Source: Polydactylus sextarius (taxonomy: Eukaryota > Chordata > Actinopteri > Polynemidae). Taken from it: a stretch of DNA of 64,000 nt. A program made the translations under genes and the position numbers. The notes beneath the pieces are model-generated. The model had not been told where the DNA came from. It saw only the letters and a program-made list of their open reading frames with translations, and ran no database searches. Below, piece by piece: positions 26,718 through 40,520 of this stretch. The stretch lies in the NCBI GenBank assembly GCA_016801845.1, contig CM028915.1, positions 11,119,501 through 11,183,500 of the forward strand. The letters are read 5' to 3'. Within the stretch, counting starts at the first letter, position 1. The number at the start of each line of letters is the position of its first letter.

Positions 26718-27312
26718 CTGGAGCAGAAACAGAGCAGGAAAAAGAGAAAGAGAGAAATGTTGAGTGAGTTAAGCAGGATGATTCGAGGTCAAAGCTCCAT
26801 GGCTGTGTCCGGTAAGCCGGCAGGAGCTGGCTCTGGGCTGGATGGGCTCGGTTTCTCACCCAGGATTTAATTGGGAAAGCATGCCTACAGCTGCCTGCCT
26901 CTCAGCTCTGTGTGCTGAATGATAAACACACACCTGCACTGGGGGCAGCACGGTTGACACGGGTTCAGAGCACAGTCCAGGCTAGTCACTCTGCAGCTTC
27001 AAACAGCATATCCACACAGCCATTCAACCACATCTCCTGTCTATGAAACCATCCTCAGAACAAACACGCAGGAGCACACACAGAAAGTAGCAGCACTCGG
27101 GCACATTCCTTCCAGGGCAGTGTGTATGTGGTGATTGATGGCATTATCTATGGACAGCAGAAAAAATGGTAATGCTGAGAAAACAGCAGTCTGTCTGCTA
27201 CAACTTAACATGCAACAGCTCTGGGGGACTGTCAGGAAAGGCCTGGGGAACTGAGCGGTGTCTGGATGTATGTGTAGCTGTGTGTTAAACCGTATGGTTG
27301 CATGTATGAGTG

Positions 27313-27332
27313 AGTGTGTGTGTGTGTGTGTG
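27313..27332. repeat. (GT)n microsatellite
   Basis: Perfect GT run followed by the alternating purine-pyrimidine segment GCACGCGCAC, a possible Z-DNA former. Confidence 0.85.
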
Positions 27333-27542
27333 CACGCGCACAATGGTTTGGGAGGGGGAGACTGCCAACCGTACATCAGGGCTAGTGACGGCACTAATCA
27401 ATCTCCCTCTAGGCCATAAATCTCCAGCTCCACACTCCCCCTTTTCCCCACAGCCACCTTCACTCAGGAACAGGGAGGCAGTTGCTGCTAGTTTCCTCTC
27501 AAAAAGCCCATCACAGCCCCAGTGGAAACACAAGACACACTC

Positions 27543-27565
27543 ATATATATATATATATATATATA
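27543..27565. repeat. (AT)n microsatellite
   Basis: Perfect AT run of 23 bases. Confidence 0.9.
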
Positions 27566-29178
27566 ACAAAATCCACAGCTCCCTCACTAAGAACCCTCAA
27601 CAATCGAGTAGCATGGAGGGTATCATTCATCAGCAACATACCAATGTCACATAGCACAATGATGACTGATTACAAAGTCTTCTACTTGGATTATGTGCCA
27701 GATGAGAACAGCTAAAGCAAACCTTTTAGGTCCAGAAAGTGTTTTTATGTGATAAGGATCGAGATTCACTCCTCTCTTGTTCACTTAGCGGATATTGTTT
27801 GGTTTCCAGGAAACGTGCTGTTACTGTACTATGTTTAACACAGCAGAAACAAGCTCTCACCTGAAATCCATGACTTTCTCCATATAAAGCTTTGCGACCT
27901 TAATCGTAGTGCCGCATGTGTTTGAGCCTCTTGTCCAAAATGCATCGATATGAAACACTATCGTTTCCATCTGGGCCTCCTCCCATATTAAAACAAAGAA
28001 CAGAGGCAAATATTTCATCTGTGCTGTCAGCGCTAGTGTCTCCTGCCATGATGCGTGGCAGATTATTGAAAAATGATTTCTCATGCGCCTGTCACGGGCT
28101 TGTCCCCTGTTATTTATTTTCTCAGTGAATCACTAAATGAACATTTAGCCACCTGCCATCAGTCCATTACTTATTTTTATAGATTATCATTTTAATATGA
28201 AAGAAAGCAATTACAATTATTACGAGATGAATTAATGGCAGTTCATAAAGCGCTCATTTAAGTTATAAACCAAAAATGTAGATCATTGGTGGGAAAAAAA
28301 ACATCAAAGTATTAAGGCGCTAATATAAGCATTCAATCACAACAACCTTTGCAAATGACAAAATGTTCCTGCAATATTGACCGAGGTGATGATCCATGAT
28401 TTAAAACGTGGACACATTAGAAATTAAAATTACAAACTACATTATATTTATGTGCAGTCTGAGTGTTAAAACTGACTTGATGTGAATCAAAGAATCAAGA
28501 TAATAGTTGTCCACATTTATATTTTGCATTTATTTTACCTATCCCTCAACAATGTTAAATCAACTGACCAAGAACAAAACCTATATTGACATATCTACAA
28601 TTAAACTCTACTTTATGAAAAATGAATACAATACAGTCTTTGCTGTGTTCACATCCTGCCCTGAGTAAATATGTTGACTCATATGTACATAGTATCATTT
28701 AAAAATATGTTCAATCTGAACTGACAGAAAATAAAAATGCATGTTTGCTGCCACTGTTTTAATTGCATCGACAAATCTGCGTTAGTTTTTTTAAAGGACA
28801 CAGATTGTGAAACAAAGGCAGGAAGCATGATTGAAATGCAAACACAACATATTATGTTGACTGTTTTTCCTGATCTGACTTGATAAAGATCTGAAACAGA
28901 AACATTACACAGATTTAAAAAGAAGTTTTCATAAAACATTTTTTCACAAGACATTAAATTTGACCTCAGACCCTGAGGGTTGTGTAACACACTTAACACT
29001 CTAAGTCAAATGTGTATTTTTAAACCCTGTCAGAGGCAGCACATAACAACACTTTTAGCACAAACCTGACAGTGCGAAAACCTCCACCAAAAATGCTTTT
29101 CTCTAACAAATGGTGGTAAATTTAATTTTTTTTTTTTACTCTGAATTTCTTGTTAATTCCACAGTTCACTCTTTCACC

Positions 29179-29217
<39 letters not shown>
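29179..29217. repeat. Compound (CT)n(CA)n microsatellite
   Basis: About seven CT units run directly into about twelve CA units. Confidence 0.9.
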
Positions 29218-29218
<1 letters not shown>

Positions 29219-31279
29219 TACACACAAACACACACTGCAGATGGAAGAGAGGGGCCACTCTATTTCTCGCCAGGTGCTTGAGCAAAAAAAGGTCGCTTGC
29301 AGTGCCATTTCCTCTCGCACACACAGCAAGGCCTGGCCCAAACACACTGGCACTTTAAGCTCATTACTGACTATTCACATAATCCTTTCTCTGTGTCCTC
29401 TCTGTGAGGATACTAATTTCACAACGAGTCCATCCTCACAGCCCATTTGTTAAAAGATAGTGGTTGAGAGAGAGGAAAGGGACACATGGCGTAGATTGAG
29501 ACTAAAAGCCAGCCTTAACGGGGATACCTCTGCAGTTTTCCCCTCTCTGAAATGAAAGACAATCGTGTAACTACCCTCCATTTTTCTCCATTTGCTGCTC
29601 ACCAAATGTATTCTGAGGCATTATACTTTGCCGAGAGAGACCCACTTTTTTTCAATTTAATTTCAAGAACCAATTTTCCCTTATTATTGCCTTTAAGAGC
29701 AAAGCAGAAGGAGCATGTCTTTGGCTTGTTTGTCATGTCCCCCCTTTTCCCTCATCTCCTCCTATTAGGTCATTGTACTACTTAGCAGATGTCTATCAAT
29801 GGCAGGAAATTATCTCCAAACCAAAACCCTGTGACCCATCATCCAGCTGCTCTGAAACAGCCTGCCATTCCCTGGTCAATCCCCATGAAGGTTGTGCAGA
29901 AAGCAAGTGAGAACACACACACATACACCAGTAGCCTACATGCCGCTTAAAAAAAAAAAGGAAAAAGAGGGGAAAAAAAGAACACCTGCACTTCACTCAC
30001 TCATCAAATCCACTCACAGGTCTCCTATTACACCAGTGTGGGGATATCTCAAAAGCCAGGATGTCTATCGGCTCTTTCCCGTTCTGCTAACGCTGCTGCA
30101 GGGTTTGCAATGGGGGCGGAAGATCAGTCCCATGAGATGAGGGAATAAGCCGGAATCAAGAGGCGGTGGGCTTGGCAGAGGGCTATTTCTTAGTTAAAAG
30201 GTTCTTAAACTCCAGAGGAGATCAGAGGAGATGGCTCCCTGTGCCCAAAGCTGTCTGACCAGATAAGCGTCCTGCCAAGTGCGGGGTGTAACAGGGTGGT
30301 CATGGGTGAATAAGCGCTATATGTGTGTGTGTTTTGAGCTATATGTGTTTCAAGTGAGAGAAACAGTGAGGCAGCTGATATTGAGACTGGGAATAGAATC
30401 AGAGCACCTTCTGGTATAAAAACTAGTATAAACTTAATTACTGTAACATGACAACCAATCTTTGTGCTAAATCACAGTCTAACATATGTGCTTTTCTTAA
30501 ATGAACATGATTATTGTAGCTTCCTAACCCCAACTATACTTTACCATAAGTATTAGCTTTATATGGCCTTAATCATTCTGGGAAAAAAAAGAATCTTCCA
30601 ATTATCTATGTTCTTGTCTGGCAAATATTCTAATATTTCTCAGAGTAAGGTATCAAAGTTTAATTACCATGAAACGCTTTGTATCAGCATTGGTAGCAAA
30701 AAAAAAAAAATGTCAATTTCCAGCCCTGGCAAATATTATCTCTCTCGTTTAACTGCCTTAGTTACAGAGTCTCCAATGAAAGTCTCCCTCACAGCGTAGG
30801 ACCAGCCGTGGTCCGGGAGCCTGGCAGACAGCCTTCACAATGAGCAGGGGTGGGGCTTCAGCCTAATTGAATGGTGACCCTGCCGTCTCACTGTGGGACG
30901 CCCCATGCAGTGCTTTTAACAAGCTGCTGTGTCTCCCCTCTTAATAAGCCCAAACAAGTTAATCCAATCGACACACTCAAACCCTTTATTTTTCTTTAAC
31001 AAGGCACTGCCTCTACCCCCTTAATCCCCAGCTCCCCCTTCTCCGTCACCATACCGTCACATGAATGGAGTGAGAGTGAAAGGCTCCATTAGGAAGGACT
31101 GGCAGTAAACCCCTTCGGCTCGGCACTTTCCACACATCCACACTAAATAATTTGCACTCATACTGTATATTCAAAACACACACACACACATTAAGGCTCA
31201 CATGTGCATGATACAAAACTGCTCCATTTGGACATGGCACACAATGAAAGGGTTATATTCGCCAACCCTGATCCGCATA

Positions 31280-31283
<4 letters not shown>

Positions 31284-31317
<34 letters not shown>
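31284..31317. repeat. (CA)17 microsatellite
   Basis: Perfect CA run of 34 bases. Confidence 0.92.
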
Positions 31318-31321
<4 letters not shown>

Positions 31322-33490
31322 CACACCAGCAAAAAAACAACACACAAACAAAAATTCTGAGGGGACGTTTGCCGACAGGCACGCACTCTGGGACATAAAA
31401 AAGGCATTGTTAACAAACCCTCCCAGCTCCACAAACAAGAGCCACTGATTCCCTAACAATACAAGCCCCTGGATGCACTCACCCACCAGCTCCACACAAC
31501 CTCACACCAGCACAATAAATAACCTGCACAACAAAAGGCCATTGTGTGTAAAAGCCTACAGTTTAGGCATTATTGCCATGATATACAGTGTTGGAATAAC
31601 ATATTGGCAGCTGAGTTTTATATATACGATGCAGCATGTCGCTGTTATTGGGGCTTATACAGCCTTGTATGCCATGCAGTCATATTTATAAGAGGTTTCT
31701 GTAGAGATGAAGGGCATCTTGGCAAAAACACTCAGCTGTTAGCTTTCCATATTCCAGTCAGCTTCAATAGCTTCACCCATGGGATGAAGGGTGAGGAATG
31801 TCTGGCGGTCCAATAGCAGCGAGTCGTCTGTCATCTCTAATCAAAACACGCCTGCCTAGACTAATGTCAACCCTGTAATAGCAATGAGGACTAATTGACT
31901 TCACAGCCAACTGCTGCATCTTTGTGCTGGGCTAGGTTTCATTAATGGTAAATAACCACCACACAAAGCAGCGAGCCATTATGGCTCTGTGGCAACTGCA
32001 TTCAAGATGTAGAAAAATGCAAAGAGGTCCACCAAATCTGAAATTTAGATTTGGATTAATACAAAGGCAGTTCTGAGTTCTCTTAGAAAATGCTAAATCA
32101 AATTCAGATTGGGCAAATGTGTTACAAATAATGAGGGATGAGGAATGTAGAAAGTCTTATGAATAATTGAGAACATTATACTGAATTAAACTATACATTT
32201 CCATCTACTATATGAGCTGCATTCTGACTGAGTTGGCCTGTCAGGCTGTATTTACTTAATACAGCAAATTCTTTAGAGTGGAGGTTTCAGTGAATCAAAC
32301 AGTCTTGTTAGAAACAAGCCTACAGGTGTTTTAGGGTGGATTGGGCCCTGAGGCATATTTAGAGCCTGTCAGTTGTGGTGAGTGATTGGATCATTCCTGC
32401 GGTCCCACTCACCTGACTCTGCCCTTTAAAGCTGCACCTGGGATTCATAACATACTCCTGTTTCCTTGTATGATTTTGAAATAAAACACACCCTTAAATA
32501 TTAGAGGCTAGATTGTTCCTCTATGGCAACACAACCAAAGGTAGCAACCAGTTTTGCCAGCTCACTTAAGTATTACATGTGCAGCTTTTAGCAGGATTTA
32601 CCAAAGCACCACTTATGTAAGTCTTTACATACTGCTCTTTCTACATCTAGATTACAGATCAACATTGTCCAGAGGCTAAATTAAGCTAAGCCCTGATTGG
32701 CCAGACCTTGACTCACTTGGTCACATGAGAAATTTTCATCAACTTTTGTTCCCTATATGGTCCCGACCACAGTAGCAATCGTACAAATAATAAGTATTGA
32801 GTTCTATTTAAAGTAGGTGTAGCAACGACATTTCAACATTACTGCGCAACAAGAAATCTGTCTTGTGATCAAGAGTCTAAGTAAACTACAGCGCCTCAGG
32901 GAAAACATTACATTTCTATATAAAAAAAAAAAGTGGCAACAAAAAAACAACAAAACGAAAAAGGAGAGCAAAGAACAATAGACTGTAAAACAGGAGAACC
33001 ACAAATTAATTACAAAAAGTCATGACAGAAAAGCCTAATTTTTTTATATAAAAAATGTGTTTCCCATCAGTCTGGAACGCAGCACATGTCTGCGCTCCAC
33101 GCTGGGAGAGTCTTAATATCTGTTCGTTTCCTGCGCAGTACAACCGAGGTGCTACCACAACAAGACTGAGTCTCTGTGCTCCGACTGATGCCAGCGAGGG
33201 ACTTTGAGCAATGAGAGCGTGGCTTAAGATTGTCAGACAAACCACAGGGGAAACACATCCTCTTCTGCTCTTATTGCCACAGCCTTTGTTGTATTGTTTT
33301 GCACGGTAGCAGCATCAGTTGTCATCTAATGCTTACTTTCGCACAGAAACCCTGTGAGCACTGTGACACGCTTAACAGATGTGAAGGGTAGCTGCGGAGT
33401 TCATCACAGATGTTGATCACAGATACGCAGACGCATTAAAAACTAAAATTCACGCTTAAAAAAAACAGAATCTTTTAAAGATTTTTTTTT

Positions 33491-33506
33491 GCAGCAGCAG
33501 CAGCAG
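33491..33506. repeat. (CAG)5 trinucleotide run
   Basis: Five tandem CAG units after a T9 run, non-coding. Confidence 0.85.
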
Positions 33507-33962
33507 ATGCTGCCTCACCAGGCAGGACTTCCACACATAAATCACAAACCCTCCATACTAACTTCAGCCAAATGTGAAAAATGAGCTGTGCTTGCTTGGT
33601 TTTCATGCTAGGATTTATATTTTCTCAGTAAACCTTATTACACACCATTTGTAAAGCATAGTTGATATTGCAAAATTTCTTATCCCAATGTGACACAATC
33701 CTTTATTGTCCCAGACAGGTCCATTCACGGTTTAACACAACAACAAAAAACAAGGGCCCTTTTTTTTTCTCCCCCCTCTTCCCATCCTATGGTGGCTCAC
33801 TTGAATATTCAAACAGTGTTCATTGTCTTTTTGTGTTTTGTTCATTGTTTGTTGTGCTGTCATTCCTCAGCTTGGCTCCTGAACTTCAAAGAAAGGCTTA
33901 TGTCAATTTATGATGAAATGGAGTGAGCAGGCGAGAGAAAAGAGTGAGTACGACCGAGAAAA

Positions 33963-33982
33963 AGAGAGAGAGAGAGAGAGAG
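33963..33982. repeat. (GA)n microsatellite
   Basis: AG run of about 20 bases in a purine-rich stretch. Confidence 0.85.
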
Positions 33983-36900
33983 CGAGGAGAAAACCTTCAC
34001 GCTAAATGGCCTTGCCTCAAAATGTATGCTTATTAATGGGTGTTCAATAAATCAATGGAATATAATTAAATTCAAACAATGTGATTTCTTCTCTCACTTG
34101 CCGAAGCCTGACTCCAAACATCGGTCTCCGTCGGGCCTAAGGTGACCCCAATTCCCATGGTCCAAAGGACAACACTGCCGTCTTTGACTGGAGGGTGTCA
34201 CAGATCCAATAGTCAAGTCATGCATAACATTAGTGTGTTGTGAAGACCACGAGGCAATCAAGTAGTGCACCGTCGAAATGTTGACACTGATCTCATTTGA
34301 TATATTTGAAGTGTGACAAAGCCATTTTTGCTCTGCTGGATATTAAAGACTACAAAAGAGAAGATGACATAAATGCTCACAGCTAAGTAGACTGGGAAGG
34401 AAGCAGCATTTTCCCCCTACATATTTTTGTCCATACTGCAGTTTCTGACTACACAGCTTTTCCCTTTAATTCCAGAAAGTGTGCAATCCAGCTGTTGTTG
34501 TCCTGTGCCTGACCACGCCAGCACGGGGGAATCCAATTGGACAGAGTGGGAGGTGAGGCTGCAGTTGGTAATCACCTGCTGGCTAAAGGCACAGATGGCA
34601 CAAACAGCAGCAAGATGTTCATGCAGCAGCAATCCAAGAAGTCTTTCTGACAGGCCAACAGACAAACATAGAAAGCATAGATAGCTCAGGAATTAGCACA
34701 TGCAGATTTGATGCAGAAACCTGACAACCTGACAGTGAGCGAGCTACCTGAGGCGCAAAGAGTTAAAGCATTGATCAGTGGTGTTCACAGGCAAGGTCTT
34801 GGTGTCACTCAATGATTGGAGAAAGTGAAAAAGCGGGCAGCTCGTAACGATTAAAAATGGTTGTCGCTTTCCATGACAAAAGCAGCCCGATAAGGGCTTG
34901 TGTTATCAGCGAGTTTGTCCAGAGAATAGAGAAGCGAGGTCATCATGGAGATAAGAGCATATGTGCAGACTGATTATCTTCCCTCTCAAGGATTTTTGAT
35001 ACCTTTCGTTGCTCTTGATTTATTTGGTAGGACAAAGACTTTGCGCCCTGTTTCAGGTTTCAGGTCTACACTTCAAGGAGAACACTGGCGTTGCGTACCT
35101 GTAGAGATTAATTCTTGAGCTGCCTTGACTTTAAGTCTTCTGACGTGCCGGAGAGCGTCAATTTAAGTTTCAAGCAGGATTAAGAGAAGATATATGCTGA
35201 TATATTTAACCATAAGAGTGAGTGAACATACAACCATCACTGAAATCAGGTTGCAAAGCCTGTTAGCTTTTCTTTGAGCTGTAGATGAAGGAAGTTGGAC
35301 AAACTCATTTAGTTTATTGATGTTGCTGGCAGACATTTTTTTTTTTTTTTTTATATGGTAGTCACGGCTCCCGACACTTCAAACATATCAGAGTAAAAAT
35401 GCCCCGGAGACATTCCTCTTCCTGAAGACTCCCCAGCAGATGAGCTCCTTCTGCTCTGTGTGTTACTGCTCAGTGCCTTGGTTTGTCCTTCACAAGAGAC
35501 AGGTAACACTGCCAAGACCCAGTAATTAGTGCAGATGGAGACTGTAATACTCTCTTCCCCTCCCTGCAGAAATGCCCATGGAGGCAATCTATAAATTCCT
35601 GCATATTAATGCAATTTAAAACCACTCCAGACACCTTGCTGGGGGCAGGTGATAAAAAGGTGAAAGGCACACAGCTGCTGATATGTGGGTGACATCAGTC
35701 CTGTCTCAGCAACTTTCTGACCCGACACCCGCAACCCCCACGCACACACCAAAATAACTTGATAATCTATCTCCTTCCTGAGAAAATGCTCTCCAAATCC
35801 TGACCTTAGGCTTTACAACTGGGTCTCTATCAATAATTAAATGGTAATCTAAAAACCCATTTTAGTTGGGTCATCTTTCTGCGCCATTGTCCCAGCTTCT
35901 CCTCTTCCTCCCTCTATTTTTTTCTCCCTTTTTCTGTAAGATCTAGTTAGAGATTCCATTAGCATGAGAAAGCAGGCTGGTAATTGTCTTCACCCTACTG
36001 AGTGATCCCTGGATAGAGGATTAGGCAGAGAGAAAGCCCTATTTCAACTCCGAGCACAGATGCTGCCCACAGCCACCCACTCCAGATTAGATTAGAACTG
36101 CAGAGGGATGAAACCAACCAGCAACTTCAAGCCACATTAAACATAAAGTGTAGACAGGAGGTTGAAATTAATAAACTTGTATTCACCTTTCACCACCAAC
36201 TGTGCACCCCTTGATTTTTTTTTTCTCTCTCTTATTTGAGAAAATTTCTTTTTAATCTACTAATATACTTCTCTATTGAAATTAGGGATTGGTAGAAGGC
36301 AGCTTACCATCTCTCTGTTTCTAATATACACAGAGTATTTAGAGCTGAATCTCCCTAAATCATCCCCCTGGGCCACCCTGTCCATCACTAATCTGCACGC
36401 CACCGCCCACTCATAAGGAGGTGTCACATTTCTGGCACTCCTCCACGGGATAAGCACTTCAAACACCAGAGCTTCTCCTCTTGACCTTTCCACGGAGATG
36501 ATCGATTAAGCTCATTGGATTTATTCCATAAACAGGCAACCGTTACATCAAAAAGCCAAGGAATATACCTCTGAGGCACAACTTAAAATCCATATAAGCT
36601 TCATCAGGGTTCCAAGTTTTTTTTTCTTCGTTGGCTTCAATCCACTTCTTGCTGCATGTTAATAAACACAATCCCTTTTCAGAAGCTGTTTTAGTATCTT
36701 GAGTAACTGCAGTTTTCTACCTGTAATTATTGAAGCAAATCACAATGACAACTGAGTGGATTTCAGCTGCTATCTATACTCTCTAAAACCTGTGATGCAG
36801 AAAAACGGTTTAGCTCACTCCCTCTGCTTCTTTGGGATAACACAGAATAAAAACTTACTGAAAAGTTTTAAACTTAAACAGTGCAAATACAGTTACACAT

Positions 36901-39900
36901 GCTGTGGAAAGTCAATCAGGGTCCTCTTTACTCCGCTTTTCACCTGCTCAGGAAGCTCTGTGGGGTAAAACCAAGGAGTACCGAGGCCAGTAAAAGGTCT
37001 GCTTCTCGCTTGCTGCACGAGCCATTAAGTTACAACACTGCAGGCTTCCTGTTTTCATGCTTGAACACCTTCTACATGCTTTCAGCAAGGACAAGACTAA
37101 ACAATCTCAAGTGAAACACCAGGGAGCAGAAACCCAAGAAGGCAAAGAATATTTCAACAACAGAACGCTTTAAACCACAACAAATCACATGTCGCCTTGA
37201 ATCTCATTTTGAAAGTTAAAACAGGAAATCAAAAACCAGTTTCATTTTACCAGAAAAAGGAGAGGTCTCCCTCTGAGGAATCCATCAAGATTCCTCATGT
37301 TTGTGATCACAGTGGCCAGCGCGCCCCGCTTCAGCTCCGAGGGACTCCTGCTCTATGGTAATCATATCCTATTTGAATAATGAGGCAATACCACCACTCC
37401 CGCTGCCCATTCCCCCTGCATCCTTGACTGGAGTCTTTGATAGACACTAATTCTAGCTCCATCTATAAAGCTCCTCTCATGCATTTTTAATAGAATCTAT
37501 TACTTTAGGATTAAATTATAAAAGACTGTCCTCCTTAAATTTTTAATAGTTTGCATAATTGGTATCAGGGCCTGAATGCGAACCATAAAAACCCAGTTTG
37601 TACAGGACTGAGCTGCGGAACGAGTCAGACGAAACCACACCAATGACACACATGGAATGACACTATTGCGGTCGCGCGCCCACTTCTGCACATGTTCACT
37701 CGCGCATATATGCGAGCGAGGACATTATAGCTGTGTGGTGGAGTGATTGAAGAGGACAATAAGGTCAGGGACCATAAGAGCTGCTTTTGGCTGCTGAGCT
37801 GCTGAAGGAGTCTGACGCTGGAGGAGTCACCTGATGGAAACAGGAGACATAAACCAGGTGTCCACAGACACCTGCTGCCATTAATGTCAACTGCGACCAC
37901 AACACTCGCCGGGGCTAACAGCAAAAACTACTTAGTAGGTTTACAGCCTCCCTTTATCCCCACAGTCACTGATAACTGTGTTCAGTCAGCTTAAATGGAA
38001 ATGTATTTCCCCTCTGTGTTCCCAGTTCCAGGCAGATCAGCCATGAGTTAAATGTCATCTGCACTCTCTCACTCTCACTCTCTGCATCTGTAGCTCTGCT
38101 CTCTCCAATAACAGGCAGAGGATACAGGAGAGCAAATGTGTCTGAGGCATCTCCTATAAACTAGAGCCCCCTTAGAAATCTATGCACGTCACCATCCCCC
38201 AAATTAGCACCGCAGGGACACCCCCCTCACCGCCCCCGCCTGCTGGCGGCAGCTCTTTGGCATATCTGTACCGGGGAAAATATTTCACACTGTATGAATT
38301 ATTAAGTGCGGGGCCAGTGCTAAGCAGTGTGGAGATAGACCAGTTATTCACAGCTCTATTGGGACGGATGCGTCGGGAACCCAGGCCGTTCGCCTATCAG
38401 ATCGTTTGTCATGAGCGATAGACAATTTACAATGAGAGAATTTTTCAATTTATTATTTCTGCTGTCACTGCAGTTTTCTACCTCCACTCATTCCACTCAA
38501 CACCCCCCCTCCTTTAACTCTCGTCTCGTCTGAAGGGGCTCCACGCCTCCACCAACCGCTTGCTTGATGCTGTTGCTCACTTTGTCCTTTTTTTTTTTAT
38601 TTTAGAGGACAAAGGTGGAGGTGGAAACCCCATGCAGAAGACATGACGAGAGTGGTCCTGGGTTCCTGCTCCTACTTTAATCATCTTAACTGAGGTAAAG
38701 GTGCGTTGGGCATGTTCTGAGTGGCTCAGACCCCAGCACAGATGTTGTGGTTGACTGTCACTCTGTGATAAAGGAAAAAAAAGAGGACACGCTTGGTTGT
38801 TTCTCTTCAGGTTTAAGCTCCTAAAAAGAGGAGAACCTCTCTTTAGATACAAACAAAAGAGAAAGAATTGAATTCAACTACAGTAAACTTATTCATATTA
38901 TCAAGAGTAAGTTAATACATAAGGGAGGAAAAAGAAGCTTATAAAAAGGCCTAGACATGATAAATAGTGTATGTGTAACTACTTGGACCTGTATTGCAAT
39001 GAAATAATTTATTTTCAAAAATAAAATCATCCTATACAGAGTTTTTTTCTCTCTCTTCTTAGTTGCTGGGAATCTTATTCAGGAGAAAAGAAGAGGATCC
39101 CAGCCGGCAGGATCCTGTTTATTTTCACCTGGGAGGAAACGCCAAATAACATCTTCCATACAGATAGACAAAGGACCTCAGCACAAATGTCTGCCAGACT
39201 GCAATTTCAACATTAATTACTGAAGGTGAACCAGCTGTCACAACAGCCACATATTTTGTTTTTGTTCTTAACTGCTCTCCGTTTAAGAGGACGACCCAGA
39301 GAATAGACCAGCCTTGAAAAAAAACCCCAAAAAGCACAAAAAAGCTCTACCACCGTATCAAGAGACTGGAACAGGAAATTCACAAGAGACAAAACATGGA
39401 TTAAAACATGGTTTTAAAAATGTTTATTTATTTTCTTTCTAGGCTGAATATACAAGACAAATAGAAAATGACATCAGAAGCTTTGTTGGTCGAAATGCTC
39501 AGTGAGAGCAGTTTGACCTGTAAAACAGCCCAGAGTGTTTCTCTATCTTTGAAAGCCTGATGCAGAAGGGTTGCACTGAATAGGCCTTGATGTGAAAGGC
39601 AGAGATGTTAGATAAATGTCCTTGCAGCCAAGGCCTCTGCCCTCTTCCTGATGATGCATTCTTATTCTCAAATACCCACTCCCCCTTTACACACACACAC
39701 TGAAACACAGACACACAGTGCCCAACAATCCCACTGAGGGCAGCATTTGTTTGGGGACAAGGTGACCCTGTTGCCTAGGGGCCTGTGAACACGCACAATG
39801 AAGGCCTCTCATCCTGCACACACCCAGCCGGCTGTGTTGGCCTGATGACGGGTGGTGGAGGGTGGAGGGGAGAAGGGTGGGTTGTGAGGGGCATCACAAC

Positions 39901-40020
39901 ACCCTGCTACTGCAGTTTTAAAGCCCTATTCAGGAAGCCCCCTGAGATAGCTCCTTTCACACCCTGCACAGACGGAGCAAAATCCCGCTTGTAACCCAGA
40001 GTCACGCAGTCAACAGATGG

Positions 40021-40520
40021 AGCGGCTATTGAGTGAAGGATCGCGCCGGCAGAGGCGGCTCCCCATCCATCCCCGCTGGAAACAATGGGGCAGCAGGTCA
40101 AGAGTGCTGTCTCTCAGAGGAGGGGTCAGGGAGGAGGGGCATGCTTCGACACAGTCGAGTTATGCGAGCGCTTTGAAACTGGAGGAACTGAGAGAATCTC
40201 TTTTGGACGATGGGTGGAGGGGAGGAGGCTCGTGGCTGCATGCAAAGCACCCGGGCTGGTTGCCGGGGATTATGATGCTCAGGTGGAGGGGGCTTGTGTG
40301 TGAATCTTGGACGGCGGTATTCGTGTTTAACCTGCAAACTACAATGAAAAGAAGTGCGCGCACTCATTTGCATGTTCGGGGGAGAGACAGACTCACGGTT
40401 TAACGCACGTTTCAAGGGCCAACTGTTGTGGACGTTCGCTCATCTTTGTGCAGAAAAAACTACAAGCGAAGCGCAGAGAACTTCATTGTTGATAAAGAAA
40501 TACTGCAGTGAGGCGATATA
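40021..40520. promoter_or_regulatory. Second CpG-rich block: candidate alternative promoter or enhancer
   Basis: I count about 28 CpG in 500 bases, the only block besides 52 kb with this density. It contains the palindrome GTGCGCGCAC (40354-40363) and an octamer ATTTGCAT (40366-40373). A plus-strand TATAAAA lies just past its end (40517-40523). On the minus strand a GTGAGT donor-like site lies near 40393, so it could also supply an alternative fam222a 5' exon. Direction and activity are unknown. Confidence 0.35.
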
